A stretch of 64,000 nt of DNA from Bombyx mori (GCF_030269925.1 NC_085119.1:10825001-10889000); one strand, 5' to 3'. Counted from the first letter of the stretch, positions 1-9,449 are shown. Notes: a model not told the origin generated them from the letters alone. Program-made: numbers and translations.

Positions 1-149
1 TGGTTTATATAAAGTCGCCGTAATTAAAAATAAGTTTTATGCTGTTTTATATAAATTAATTTTAATTAATTAAATTAACTTTATGTCGTATGTTGTTGCC
101 TTATTTTGAGAAAAGACGATCTACATATTTCGTTTCATCTCTAACACGT

Positions 150-475
150 GTCGATCATCATAATATATGTCAATGTAGCGGAAGATTGTAATGCGGAGAG
201 TGATGAGATCTCCTTCTCTCGTTCAGCTGCCTCCTTCTGCGAAATGGTTGACTCGCAGAAGGCGATCATCGTCTTCCAGGATTGTTGCTGCCGAGCATCG
301 TTGCAATGACGGTGGGCAGCCACAAGTCCGGTCCTATTTGCGAGGCAAGGCCGTGTCCACGTCAAAGTCACATCACACAGTGGTCTCAGCTGAAACACCC
401 ATAGCCGGTGAGCACCTGCGTCAACCGGAAGATAAGACGCCCTTGGACGCGGTTCATCGATTCCTTGAGAACCGC
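150..475 (-). pseudogene. decayed LINE ORF2 C-terminal remnant
   Basis: Translating the minus strand in shifting frames gives pieces such as GRLIFRLTQVLTGYGCF and then AFCESTISQKEAAERE, separated by stops and frame breaks. From memory these resemble the extreme C-terminus of lepidopteran non-LTR retrotransposon ORF2 proteins, probably R1-like. The segment at 29755-29997 carries a similar string (GRLSFQWVQILTKHGC), which supports a shared mobile origin. The 3' side runs into AT-rich DNA containing a short tattatgatgatc stretch, the kind of simple tail some LINE clades have. No intact frame remains, so it is a dead fragment. The clade assignment is tentative. Confidence 0.4.
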
Positions 476-497
476 GTTATAATCCCTCCTTCGCCAA

Positions 498-596
498 AAC
501 ATGAGATCAGTGCCTGGGGGATTCGAACACCGGCACAGTAGCATCCCTCTGGTCAATTTTACCGGGCGTCTTATTTTTTTGTCCACGACAACTGTA
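498..596 (-). repeat. tRNA-like SINE head fragment
   Basis: On the minus strand there is a pol III B-box-like sequence (GGTGTTCGAATCCCCC, within 516-533) preceded by an A-box-like AAATAAGACGCCCGG stretch. The same B-box context occurs in the Bm1 copy at 39.6 kb. The remnant abuts the decayed LINE C-terminus on its 3' side, so this is either a chance neighbour or a SINE with a LINE-derived tail. Confidence 0.4.
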
Positions 597-615
597 GCGA
601 AAAGCATCGCTCTAA

Positions 616-812
616 TCTATACTTCTGTATTAATATAAATCTACAGTGGTTTTACTGATGTTCCGTTATAACTACTGAACCATGCACCCGATTGACTTGA
701 AACTCGGTATCCATGTAGAAAATACATGTACTTAATGAATAGGCTAATATTTATATGAGTGTTGGACTACCTAATAATAATGTTAATTTTAATGTTAATT
801 TTAATTCGTAGT
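616..812 (+). mobile_element. Helitron-like non-autonomous element, 3' end lost
   Basis: It begins TCTATACT and continues with the segment around 'ctacagtggtttta' and 'gatgttccgttataactac' that is also found at 2553-2844 and 58354-58565. The other two copies end in CTAG before T, the usual Helitron end, but this copy breaks up in AT-rich DNA near 812 and has no recognisable 3' terminus. It encodes no protein. It is placed with Helitrons because of the TC...CTAG termini of its siblings and the lack of terminal inverted repeats. Confidence 0.5.
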
Positions 813-2533
813 ATTATACTGTTTATATTGCATGAGATAAACTTCATTACGATGTGTAAGAACGGAATTAATTTTTCTTGTTTGTTGACGTCATGCAGGC
901 GTATATAATACATAACAGTAACATTGCATAGTATGCAACCAGTACAATGATAATGAGCATTGCAGTCGATGCAGACCTTGACCGTGACTTCACGAAGCGG
1001 TGCGCTCCGCAGCCACACCTTGGTATCTTTCACAGAATATATATTAATAGAAGAGTTTTAAATAAGTACGTTTTTTAGTTTTTGATTATTTAAAGTGCAA
1101 TAACTACTTAAGATAATTATACAATAGATTTGGCTATTTTCCAAATCATGGTTAATTTTAATTTAATTTATTTTAATCAATTTAATCATGGTTAATTCTT
1201 TGAGGACTATGTATTTGTGCTTGCTCAAACAAACCATTCAGTCATACATTTCACAACTACTATTCTAATCTTTATTAATTTATTTTCATTTACTATTTGC
1301 AAAAGACCGTTTACCGTAATTTACGTTTTGATCACTCCACGCAGATGTTACGTCTACATCAATATTCTATGAATGGAAGTACGCAATCAGTGAGCCTGAC
1401 CGCAATTTACGTCGCGAAATTATAGTCGCCTGCATAATACCACTCAATGATATATTATCGTTGGTCGTTGTCATATCGTGCACTCTTTGATTACCGGCAA
1501 TACGGTTGTTTGATGGCCACCGTAATCAGTTGTGTTGTTGTATACATAAAACGAACACATATATTTGAATTACTTGAATTACAATCGATGGTTCTAATAA
1601 GACTACCTATTGCTGATCGAAGGAGTACCTCAATGAATGAATAGTGCTATATTTCACTAGGCTTGCAAATCTCCATGAACGTTGTGTATGAACCGTGATA
1701 CTCAAAATCCTTCACGCTGTTTTAGTGTACATTTAGTTTTAATAAAAATGTATATTCTCAAGCACACATTAGTACGATTACTCAAATGTAGGATCAAATA
1801 CTTTTTATTTCAAGAAATACGCATTGGATCTCAAATTTTGGGATTTACATCAATAATAAAGAAAATTTAAATTTTATGAGATGACAAACGAGAAACATTA
1901 TCGGTTGTTAAGTAAATTCATTATTTAATTAGACTAATGATAACTATCTCGAAGGGCTCTCAATAAGCAAAGGTTTAATTAATGCTTGCATATTTTTTAC
2001 TTATTTTTTACTTGCGTATTTTTTACTTGCCGACAATACTAAACTAACTGTCAATATTTCCAAAAAAATATCGGTTTTAAACTCGTTTATAATTTTTATT
2101 CCTTATTACATTTTGACAGTGCATTAATTTAAATCATCCACATAGACATTAATACATTATAATTTCCATAATCTGTAGCCTACAAAATGAGGCTTATCCT
2201 GCCGGATACAACGATCGGTAATTACTAATTACACATTACCTTATCTAAAAATATATATAATCCTAAGTATCATGTAGTTACAGAGCTATCTCCGAGTCCA
2301 TTACGTATGTGGTAGGATGTTGGTTTTTGCAGGGGTTTGCTTGTCTGCTGACCGGTTCGTATCCTGCTCAAGTACCTTCATACAAGTAAGCAGTGGCTGG
2401 CACAACATTGTTGGTATGACATGTACCCTCATTAAATACATAGCAGTCGGGCACGTATCGAGATGCAGTACACAGGAATTTTGATTCAAATTTTATGTAT
2501 TGCGTTTATTATGTAGTGATATTTATAAATGAC
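813..2533. other. AT-rich DNA without recognisable gene
   Basis: I see no supportable gene. The short open frames here have no recognisable motif. There is a small imperfect tandem repeat of the type 'tattttttacttg' near 1986-2031. The stretch 930-1030 is somewhat less AT-rich, but I cannot assign it. Confidence 0.5.
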
Positions 2534-2595
2534 TCACGATCGAGGCATATAATCTATACTTATATATTAGTATAGATTATATGCCTCGATCGTGA
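2534..2595. repeat. perfect 27-bp inverted repeat (hairpin) at a Helitron 5' end
   Basis: Arms 2534-2560 and 2569-2595 are exact reverse complements around an 8-bp AT loop (tatatatt). The left arm spans the junction between flanking DNA (tcacgatcgaggcatataa) and the Helitron start (TCTATACT). The palindrome therefore includes host flank and must have formed after insertion, for example by template switching. Confidence 0.8.
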
Positions 2596-2844
2596 TCGTA
2601 TTTATATATTAATCTACAGTGGTTTTTACGGATGTTCCGTTATAACTACTGAAACATGCATCCGATTGACTTGAAACTTGGTATCCATGTAGAAAATACA
2701 TATACTTAATGGATAGGCTAATATTTATATGAGAGTTGGACTCTGTACAACAGCTGCGGGGGCGTTAATGATGAGAATCTTTGTGGGGGTGAGAAATAAT
2801 AATGTTAATTTTAAATGCTCAGCGAAATGGACGGGTACAGCTAG
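2553..2844 (+). mobile_element. Helitron-like non-autonomous element
   Basis: It starts TC (2553) after A and ends CTAG (2841-2844) before T, the expected Helitron termini and A^T target. The body matches the copies at 616-812 and 58354-58565. An insertion of about 40 bp just inside the 5' end, which completes the 27-bp palindrome, is absent from the other copies. No coding capacity. Confidence 0.6.
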
Positions 2845-3049
2845 TTGTAGTATAAAGTTTGTAAAATTTATGTTGGTACTAGTAGTAAGGAATAATGCGA
2901 GCTGGTGCGGTTAGATCTTGATTATTATTGTACAGAAAAGTTCAGGCACTCTTGTTTGCAGGGAGGGAGCTCAAAGTAAGTACTGAAGCACACTTACTCT
3001 AAGGATGGGAAAGGCGTTACTAACGACACTATAATTTTCATGGTAAAGG

Positions 3050-3505
3050 TTCGGGAGGACTTCACAGTTATTAGAAAATCAAGAAATTCGACATGGGAAA
3101 TATAATGCAGTTGACACGTTATTCAAAGTACTTTTTTTTTCAAGTTGAACTGGAAAATAACAAATTGATAAAAATATTAACATTATAGTGCGTTGTGGTT
3201 TAATCCATAGTATACAACATGACATAACTTCTAACATTTTTATTGTTTTCGTAAGCTGACAATTTTACCATCTTTACAGATAGTTTTCGGGAGGACTTCA
3301 CAATTATTAGAAAATCAAGAAATTCGACATGGGAAACATAATGCAGTTGACACGTTATTCAAAGTACTTTTTTTTCAAGTTGAACTGGAAAATAAGAAAT
3401 TGATAAAAATATTAACAGTATAGTGCGTTGTGTTTTAATCCACAGTATACAACATAACATGACATAACTTCTAACATTTTTATTGTTTTCGTAAGCTGAC
3501 AATTT
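3050..3505. repeat. tandem direct duplication, about 220-bp units
   Basis: Units 3050-3265 and 3286-3505 both begin ttcgggaggacttcaca and both end with 'gtaagctgacaattt'. They differ by scattered substitutions and a short insertion of the type 'cataa'. The offset is 236 bp. Neither unit codes for anything recognisable, and this exact repeat is not seen elsewhere in the window. Confidence 0.85.
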
Positions 3506-3732
3506 CACAATCATTCTTGAACACCATCATAATGTGAAACCACATTTCAGCGACTTTGTAGGCAGATGTAGCTTAATTTTATCCTGTGGCAGGCAAAATA
3601 TCTTTCTGAGTACACACCTGATCTATGCAGCTCCTAACATAGACGTCACTACAAGTTTATGGAAACAAACTGTTGTTTTATGATGGAAACATACTAGAAA
3701 CAATAATATTATATTAGTGTGTCTTCAATTTA

Positions 3733-3743
3733 GAAGCCGGTTA
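3733..3743. repeat. target-site duplication, 3' side of LINE A1
   Basis: gaagccggtta is repeated exactly at 8954-8964. The two copies bracket the LINE directly, this one touching the poly(T), so they define both ends of the A1 insertion. Confidence 0.85.
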
Positions 3744-3901
3744 TTTTTTTTTTATCCTACCTATGCTGATAGCCTTGAGAGGCTATTTCAGCTTACCCTA
3801 GCTTGTGTAGGTGAGCTCGCGGGGCTCAAACCGGAGAATTGCTAACACCGCCCTAGCAAGAGCAGTGCTTCGCAGAATCTACCACCGGATCGGAAGCGCG
3901 A

Positions 3902-3935
3902 CCCACTGAGAAGATCCGGCGAGAAACTCAGTGGG
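3902..3935 (-). other. 3' UTR stem-loop of LINE A1
   Basis: A 9-bp stem (CCCACTGAG paired with CTCAGTGGG) closes a 16-nt loop containing TTTCTCGCCGGAT. It lies just after the ORF2 stop. The same structure occurs in copy A2, in most truncated tails, and in family B with a compensating base-pair change, so it is probably a functional RNA structure. Confidence 0.65.
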
Positions 3936-3948
3936 CTGTGTCTGTGGG

Positions 3949-6831
3949 TTAATTCGCTCGTCGAGCCCTTCGTCGCAAGCGACGGGTTCGGCGAGGACGG
4001 TGACCGGTGCTTGTATTGCCTAAAAGCACCGTTAGTGGATCAGGAGGATCCGTGATGACGTGCTTTGGGCGACGTCGACGGTTTACCAAACGGTCTACAG
4101 GATCGGGTATGTAGTTTCCGGCGGCCACGACAAGAGGGTTCTCATGTCGTGCCGCCTTCTCAAAGTGGCGCAGCGATGCCGACTGTAGATACTTACTGAC
4201 GGGGTCGAGCTCCAGGTCATCGTGGAGGTCCACGTTCCTCTGGAACCATGGTGCTCCGACGGCTATCCTGCAGAATCGGGATTGTATTACCTGAAGGGGT
4301 TTCAAGTTGGTGCGGGCCGCGTGAGCGAACACTACGCTTGCATACGTCATGACGGGGCGTATGCAAGTTTTGTAGAGGGTTACCTTGTTACGGAGGGACA
4401 GTTTGCTTCGTCTACAAAGCATTGGGTAGAGTCGTCCTAGTATAAACGCGGCGCGATCGCGTACCGTTTTTACGTGGGGACGGAATGTCATCCCTCTGTC
4501 GAGGGTGACGCCTAGGTATTTGACCTTCGGGGCCCACGGTATGGGCTGGTCAAAGAGAGTGATGGGGCTAACGGCGGAGGTGTTTACGCGCCTACTGGGG
4601 AGTGGGGTGCTCGAAGTGGTATTCGGAGGGCGACCCCTTTTGAATAGCACCGCTGTGCTTTTCGTGGGGTTAATGTCTATTCGCCACTTCCGGAACCACT
4701 GTCCCATGGTGGTTACTGCGGTCTGGAGTCGCCGATGAAGCAACGACATCTTCCTACACGAGTAGTAGATAGCCGTGTCATCGGCGAAGAGCGCTAGATG
4801 GGTCTCCGGAGACCGGGGTATATCGTTGATATACAAACTAAATAGTAACGGGGAGAGTGCGGAGCCTTGCGGGACTCCGGCAGTCAGATGACGGGGACGA
4901 GAACGAGTTCCCTCTACTCGATATCGAAACGAACGGTTCGACAAGAAGTCTCGTATGATGAGCACGAGTCTGTCTGGCACTCCCATGTTGTACAGTTTGT
5001 AGATCAAACCGTTGTGCCAGACTTTGTCGAACGCCTTCGCTACATCGAAGAAGAGGGCGCCGGTCGGGATTTGTTTACGCCTATTTAGCCCTGTTAAGAT
5101 GTGCTCCGTGAGGCGGTGCACTTGTTGTACGCACGAGTGTTTGGCGCGGAATCCAAACTGCTCGTCTATTAGAATTTTATTCGCGGTAACGAAGTCCCAG
5201 AGGCGTTTCCTAAGGAGCCGTTCGTAAATTTTGCCTATCGCTGGGAGGAGACTAATCGGTCGGTAACTAGCGGTTTCATTATTCGGTTTGCCCGGCTTGT
5301 GTATACCGATAACGTCTGCTTCTTTCCATACCGCCGGAAAGATGCAGTGCGTCATAGCAGCATTTAAGATGGTAGCCAACATTGTTATCAGTTGGACTGG
5401 TAAGAGTTTTAACGCGCGGTTGCGGATGCCGTCGGAGCCGGGTGCCTTCTTAGGTTGAAGGTTGTCTATTACTTCTCTAACTTCGTCAGAGGTAATGGGG
5501 GGTAACGCGTCCGAGGGTGGCAGGGAAGCTCTGCGCTCGACCTCCCCGTCGACTGCCTCGGTGTGTTCGGGGTCCGCGTATTGAGTGCTGGTGGTGCACT
5601 GCTCTTGCAGTGCATCGGCCAGCAACTCTGCCTTGTCATCGTCATCGAAAGCCGGTGGTTGGCCTGAAGGGCGTACGAGAGGAGGCATAGTAGCGGTAGT
5701 TTCGGACTTGAGAGTCCTTGCTAGTCGCCAGTATGCTTGATGAGAGGGCGCGAGTCCTTCTAAGTAACTATCCCAATTCTCATTTCGGGCGTCGCTTAGG
5801 CGAGATTTTACATCCCGCTGTAGACGACGCATCCGAATCCGGTTTGAGTGCGTGGGAAGTTGATCGTAGGCCCGGATTGCCGCGTTTCTAACTCTTAGGA
5901 GGTTCCTAAGTTCGGGGGACAGTCTGATGCGGTGGAAGCTATCCTCCACATCGACTTCTTTTGAGGATCTTATGATCGCGGAAGAGATGTGATCCGTGAT
6001 GATGTTTATGGATTCGACTGTGTCCTCGGGGGAGGGAGTTGAATCCGGGCCGCAGGGGAGGATTGGTGGAGCGGCATCGGCTAAGCATTTGCCCAGCTTC
6101 TTCCAGTCCACCATGGTCCTCGTAGCTGTGACTGGGTTGTGGGGGCGACCGAGCTGCATAACGACAGGTCGGTGGTCTGAGTCAAGCTCTGACATTGCTT
6201 CGATGGAACGCAAGCGCAGAGTTACGTTCCTCAGCAGTGCCAGGTCTATAGTGCTCGGACGGAGCGCGATGTTATACGGATAACATGTTGGAGTTGGGGG
6301 ACCGACTACTTCAAAGGTAAGGTCGTCTATAAACGCGTCGAGACGCCTACCATTTATGTTTGAACTGTGGCAGTTCCACCTAGTGTGGTGGCAATTTAAA
6401 TCGCCTGCCAGGATGACGGAGTCTCCCATGCCGAACAGTGACTCGATGTCACTGCTCAGAAGGGGCTTGTCCGGGGGGAGATAGACGGATGCGATGACGA
6501 TCGGCTGGTGTCCCGTCAGCGAGATACGGCACACTGACGCCTCGATATGTGAGAGCGAGGGGGTATCGAGAGGGACAACGTGCAGGGCCCGCCTATAGTA
6601 AATGGCAGTCCCGCCTTTGGAGGCGGTGAGTCTGTCATTCCTAACCATGACGTAATTCGCGACTTTCGGGTCACGACGCGAGGGCTTCAGGCAGGTCTCC
6701 TGCACTAGCAGAATATCTACAAGATTGTCGCGGAGGAATTCGTAAATTTGATCGCGTTGTCGCGCGAGTCCGTTAGCATTGTAGAATGCTAACGTAAGGG
6801 AATATGGTTTCTCTCTAGCGTTTTGCGCCAT
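3949..6831 (-). CDS. LINE A1 ORF2: endonuclease / reverse transcriptase
   Basis: This 960-residue protein should nick target DNA and then prime reverse transcription of the element RNA on it. Endonuclease motifs run in order: FYNANGL at 16-22 (Asn18), LLVQET with Glu45, AGDLN at 142-146, and SDHRPV at 218-223 with His220. The reverse transcriptase follows: SYRPISLLP, the DEQFGFR segment, motif A FFDVAKAFD with Asp596, motif B AGVPQGSALSPLL, and motif C FADD at 682-685. A basic tail rich in arginine ends the protein. No RNase H motif is visible. The ATG (MAQNAREKP) lies 15 nt after the ORF1 stop in CGGTAATCAATGG. No stop or frameshift breaks it. The host DNA around it is far more AT-rich. Confidence 0.95.
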   Translation of the reverse strand: MAQNAREKPYSLTLAFYNANGLARQRDQIYEFLRDNLVDILLVQETCLKPSRRDPKVANYVMVRNDRLTASKGGTAIYYRRALHVVPLDTPSLSHIEASVCRISLTGHQPIVIASVYLPPDKPLLSSDIESLFGMGDSVILAGDLNCHHTRWNCHSSNINGRRLDAFIDDLTFEVVGPPTPTCYPYNIALRPSTIDLALLRNVTLRLRSIEAMSELDSDHRPVVMQLGRPHNPVTATRTMVDWKKLGKCLADAAPPILPCGPDSTPSPEDTVESINIITDHISSAIIRSSKEVDVEDSFHRIRLSPELRNLLRVRNAAIRAYDQLPTHSNRIRMRRLQRDVKSRLSDARNENWDSYLEGLAPSHQAYWRLARTLKSETTATMPPLVRPSGQPPAFDDDDKAELLADALQEQCTTSTQYADPEHTEAVDGEVERRASLPPSDALPPITSDEVREVIDNLQPKKAPGSDGIRNRALKLLPVQLITMLATILNAAMTHCIFPAVWKEADVIGIHKPGKPNNETASYRPISLLPAIGKIYERLLRKRLWDFVTANKILIDEQFGFRAKHSCVQQVHRLTEHILTGLNRRKQIPTGALFFDVAKAFDKVWHNGLIYKLYNMGVPDRLVLIIRDFLSNRSFRYRVEGTRSRPRHLTAGVPQGSALSPLLFSLYINDIPRSPETHLALFADDTAIYYSCRKMSLLHRRLQTAVTTMGQWFRKWRIDINPTKSTAVLFKRGRPPNTTSSTPLPSRRVNTSAVSPITLFDQPIPWAPKVKYLGVTLDRGMTFRPHVKTVRDRAAFILGRLYPMLCRRSKLSLRNKVTLYKTCIRPVMTYASVVFAHAARTNLKPLQVIQSRFCRIAVGAPWFQRNVDLHDDLELDPVSKYLQSASLRHFEKAARHENPLVVAAGNYIPDPVDRLVNRRRRPKHVITDPPDPLTVLLGNTSTGHRPRRTRRLRRRARRAN

Positions 6832-6846
6832 TGATTACCGGTGATT

Positions 6847-8457
6847 TTAGAAAGTACGGGCCACGGACTCGTAAACGTCCATGTAATCGAACGCGGCCGC
6901 GAGCCGTTGTTCGGGGTTTACCGCCCTTCGCAACGCGTCTGCGAACGATCGCAGACGGTCGAAGTTGACCGTCGTGACGAAGTCGCGCACGAGCGTGAAG
7001 TCGTTGACGGCTGAGGGTTGCGGGGGACGGTACGCGGGCGCGGGGGGAGGTGCGAGCAGGGGCTGCGGCGCGGGACGTGTCGCGAGCGGGGGCTGGGGTG
7101 CGGTTTGTGTTCCCGACCTCGTATACGGCAGCGGTTTATTCCACGCCGAGACGGTGGGAACCGCAGCCGGTACGAAGGCGGGTTTCGGTGCTGAAGGCAC
7201 CGAAGTCTTTGGGCCGACGGTACGGGGGGCTGGGTGGGTCGGACGTTTTCGCGGAGCCCTAGGACATCCACGGTAATTCGCGGGGTGCCCTTGCTTTAGG
7301 CATAGGACACAGCTTGGAGGTTCGGTCGCGGTTTCCCTAACTCGCGAGCAATCTACCGTGGCGTGATCGCCGAGACACTTCACGCAGCGGGGGCGCGCGT
7401 GGCAATTCCGAGCCGAGTGGCCATATAGTTGGCATCTGTGGCACTGTCCGGGAGTGCCACGTCTATGGGGGGCTTCAATGGTAACCCCGGATAGGCCGCA
7501 TACTGTCGCGAGACATGCGATCTTTTTTTTGGCCTCCGGGGTTGGTTCTAGAGCGACTAAAACCATGTTATATGGTTTTTTGTCGCGGCCGTTGTGCATC
7601 CGGTGCACACTTACTATCGGGAGGGACTGAGCGGTCAGATCCTCCCTTACATACTCTATGTCGAGTTCCTTCGGAACTCCGCGTATTACTACGCGGAGCT
7701 CGCGGTCCTCCTGAAGAGCATAGGTGTGGAAACCTATGTTCTCCTTTCGGAGGTATGCTGAGAGGGCCCTATGGTCGCCCGGCGTTGCGACCTTTATCTG
7801 AATCCCATGCGCGACGTTACGCGCATGGGTATAATTTATTTTGTTTGCCTGAAGGGCCTGGGAGACGCGGTTCCACGCTGACTTCTCCTGGAGAATCAGC
7901 GGGGGCGGGGCGACGGTTTTTTGCGCGGATGCGGGCTTGGGACGCGGCGGTGGGGTTGCGCGGCGGCCGGAGTCCGACTCCGGTGTCACGACTACCTGCG
8001 GACGGGAGGCAGTCGCTGACTTGGTTTGTTTTGTCGTGGAGCTCCGGGACTCCACGGCGCGAGTACGTTTTTTCCCGCGTTTTACCGTTTGGAACCCATC
8101 CGAGGTTCCGGGCTGCGGGCTCGTCGCGGACTCGAAGTCCATCTCCGATCCGGTATCGGAGTCTGAACCTGAGTTGGCGATTGACGACGCGACGGACGAG
8201 ATCGGTGTAAACGTCGCGGGTGCGTTAGGCGCCTCGCTGGCGCTAGGCGCTTCGTGAGTCGCTACGTGCGTACGTGCGCTCAAATTGGGTTTGGGGGCGG
8301 GGCATGACTGCGCGGCTCGAAATGACGCGGCGAGGGACGCGGGCGGGGCGGGACTCGCGCGGGCGGCCCTGTAGGCCGCGAATTCGGCCGTGAGGTTTGA
8401 TAACACCGGGTACTTTTCGGCAAGTAACCCGAGAAATCCTAAGAGTTCTTCTTCCAT
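6847..8457 (-). CDS. LINE A1 ORF1: gag-like nucleic-acid-binding protein
   Basis: This 536-residue protein is a probable RNA-binding chaperone that packages the element RNA with ORF2 protein. The N-terminal half is Ala/Pro/Ser-rich with an acidic patch (SDSDTGSEMDFES) and basic clusters (RGKKRTRAVES). A folded central segment follows, then three zinc knuckles: C339-x2-C-x4-H-x4-C352, C358-x2-C-x3-H-x4-C370 and C383-x2-C-x4-H-x6-C398. This series is the hallmark of Jockey-type gag (PRE_C2HC-associated). I chose the ATG of MEEELLGFLG. The frame is open for 27 more codons upstream, up to a GTG, but without another ATG. ORF2 lies immediately downstream. No damage is seen. Confidence 0.9.
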   Translation of the reverse strand: MEEELLGFLGLLAEKYPVLSNLTAEFAAYRAARASPAPPASLAASFRAAQSCPAPKPNLSARTHVATHEAPSASEAPNAPATFTPISSVASSIANSGSDSDTGSEMDFESATSPQPGTSDGFQTVKRGKKRTRAVESRSSTTKQTKSATASRPQVVVTPESDSGRRATPPPRPKPASAQKTVAPPPLILQEKSAWNRVSQALQANKINYTHARNVAHGIQIKVATPGDHRALSAYLRKENIGFHTYALQEDRELRVVIRGVPKELDIEYVREDLTAQSLPIVSVHRMHNGRDKKPYNMVLVALEPTPEAKKKIACLATVCGLSGVTIEAPHRRGTPGQCHRCQLYGHSARNCHARPRCVKCLGDHATVDCSRVRETATEPPSCVLCLKQGHPANYRGCPRAPRKRPTHPAPRTVGPKTSVPSAPKPAFVPAAVPTVSAWNKPLPYTRSGTQTAPQPPLATRPAPQPLLAPPPAPAYRPPQPSAVNDFTLVRDFVTTVNFDRLRSFADALRRAVNPEQRLAAAFDYMDVYESVARTF

Positions 8458-8501
8458 CTTACGTTTTTGCCCGGGGGGGGCGTCCCCGGGACTTAAGGCA
8501 C

Positions 8502-8519
8502 ACTCGCCGAAAGGCGAGT
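8502..8519 (-). promoter_or_regulatory. stem-loop in the 5' leader before ORF1 (A1)
   Basis: A 7-bp perfect stem, ACTCGCC/GGCGAGT, with a 4-nt loop (TTTC on the coding strand) lies 45 nt upstream of the ORF1 ATG. A G+C-rich CCCGGGG...CCCCGGG stretch follows and could form a second hairpin. The stem recurs in copy A2 and, with another tetraloop, in family B. Confidence 0.5.
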
Positions 8520-8918
8520 CCCCTGAGTAGGAGTTCACCCCCTGAGCTTTACCAGCTCCAAGGGGGGGGAGTGCCTTTGCCGTGAAAACGGCAGTCGGCT
8601 AGGATTGGGGTGGAGTTTGGGAAGGTGGGGCCCCACTGGGTTGTGAGAATGCCACAACAAGCGGTGATCTCAGCGGGGGGTTAGTCTCGAAAGAGACTGT
8701 TTTGCACGCCGAATAGATAAATAAATTTAATAATGAAATGAGTGGATAATAAATGAGTTGTCGTTTCGAGTGCAAAACTACGAACACGAAATACGCTTTA
8801 CCGATTCAAGGTCGCGATGCCAGCGACAGAGCGTCCGGAATGCAAAACAACGTCGACGACAATGTCGTGCAATCCAAACACACGATCGCGACAGCAGCGA
8901 CAATTTCTCGGGAAAACG

Positions 8919-8951
8919 CGTCCGGGCTCAACCGTGTTGCGATCGGAACTG
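8919..8951 (-). promoter_or_regulatory. internal pol II core promoter of LINE A1 (Inr + DPE)
   Basis: Reading the element from its 5' end (8953) gives GGCAGTTCCGAT. With +1 at the A of CAGTT (8950), the initiator matches TCA(G/T)T(C/T) at five of six positions. The sequence GGACG falls exactly at +28 to +32 (8923-8919), matching the DPE consensus RGWYV. TATA-less Inr/DPE promoters at the first bases are established for Drosophila jockey-like LINEs, and this layout lets each full-length copy carry its own promoter. Confidence 0.65.
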
Positions 8952-8953
8952 CC

Positions 8954-8964
8954 GAAGCCGGTTA
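8954..8964. repeat. target-site duplication, 5' side of LINE A1
   Basis: Exact copy of gaagccggtta at 3733-3743. It fixes the 5' terminus of A1 at 8953. Confidence 0.85.
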
Positions 8965-9030
8965 AACAGTTTCATCACACTTTATATAACAGTTGGTGAG
9001 ACTGTTATAACCATGAACAATTTTAAGTTG
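8965..9030. other. short spacer between head-to-head LINEs, with inverted repeat
   Basis: This is all the host DNA left between A1's TSD and the start of A2. It contains a perfect 9-bp inverted repeat, tataacagt (8985-8993) and actgttata (9001-9009), around a 7-nt loop. Because both LINE 5' ends face it, it lies at the centre of a palindrome of about 10.4 kb. Confidence 0.7.
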
Positions 9031-9431
9031 ACGCGTTTTTCCGAGAAATTGTCGCTGCTGTCGCGATCGTGTGTTTGGATTGCACGACATTGTCGTTGAC
9101 GTTGTTTTGCATTCCGGACGCTCTGTCGCTGGCATCGCGACCTTGAATCGGTAAAGCGTATTTCGTGTTCGTAGTTTTGCACTCGAAACGACTTCACATT
9201 ATCACCCACTCATATCATTTATTAAATTTATTTATTTATTCGGCGAGCAAAACAGTCTCTTTCGAGACTAACCCCCCGCTGAGATCACCGCTTGTTGTGG
9301 CATTCTCACAACCCAGTGGGGCCCCACCTTCCCAACTCCACCCCAATCCTAGCCGACTGCCGTTTTCACGGCAAAGGCACTCCCCCCCCTTGGAGCTGGT
9401 AAAGCTCAGGGGGTGAACTCCTACTCAGGGG

Positions 9432-9449
9432 ACTCGCCTTTCGGCGAGT
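9432..9449 (+). promoter_or_regulatory. stem-loop in the 5' leader before ORF1 (A2)
   Basis: ACTCGCC (9432-9438) pairs with GGCGAGT (9443-9449) around TTTC, identical to the A1 hairpin and 44 nt before the ATG. This part of the leader is essentially unchanged between A1 and A2 although the downstream ORFs differ. Confidence 0.5.

Larger units (their letters stand above)
3744..8953 (-). mobile_element. full-length Jockey-clade LINE (family A, copy A1)
   Basis: This is a complete non-LTR retrotransposon of 5,210 bp. In its own orientation it has a 5' UTR (8953-8458), ORF1 (8457-6847), a 14-nt... gap-sized spacer of 15 nt, ORF2 (6831-3949), a 3' UTR and a 10-nt poly(A) (plus-strand T tract 3744-3753). 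An 11-bp TSD flanks it. The clade call rests on the three-knuckle gag arrangement, an N-terminal AP-type endonuclease, a FADD reverse transcriptase and no RNase H, all typical of Jockey-clade elements. Both frames are open, so the copy may be or recently have been active. I cannot assign it to a named Bombyx family without a database. Confidence 0.9.

Noticed and set aside
8458..8538. ORF1 of LINE A1 starting at GTG 27 codons upstream of the ATG
   Set aside because: No ATG exists there, and GTG is not a standard start in animals. I used the ATG of MEEELLGF and recorded the open extension as a finding. The same applies to A2 (9413) and B (53051).
8753..9209. Short frames in the LINE leaders, read on both strands
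   Set aside because: They mirror each other only because the region is a palindrome, and they change frame between A1 and A2. No coding evidence.
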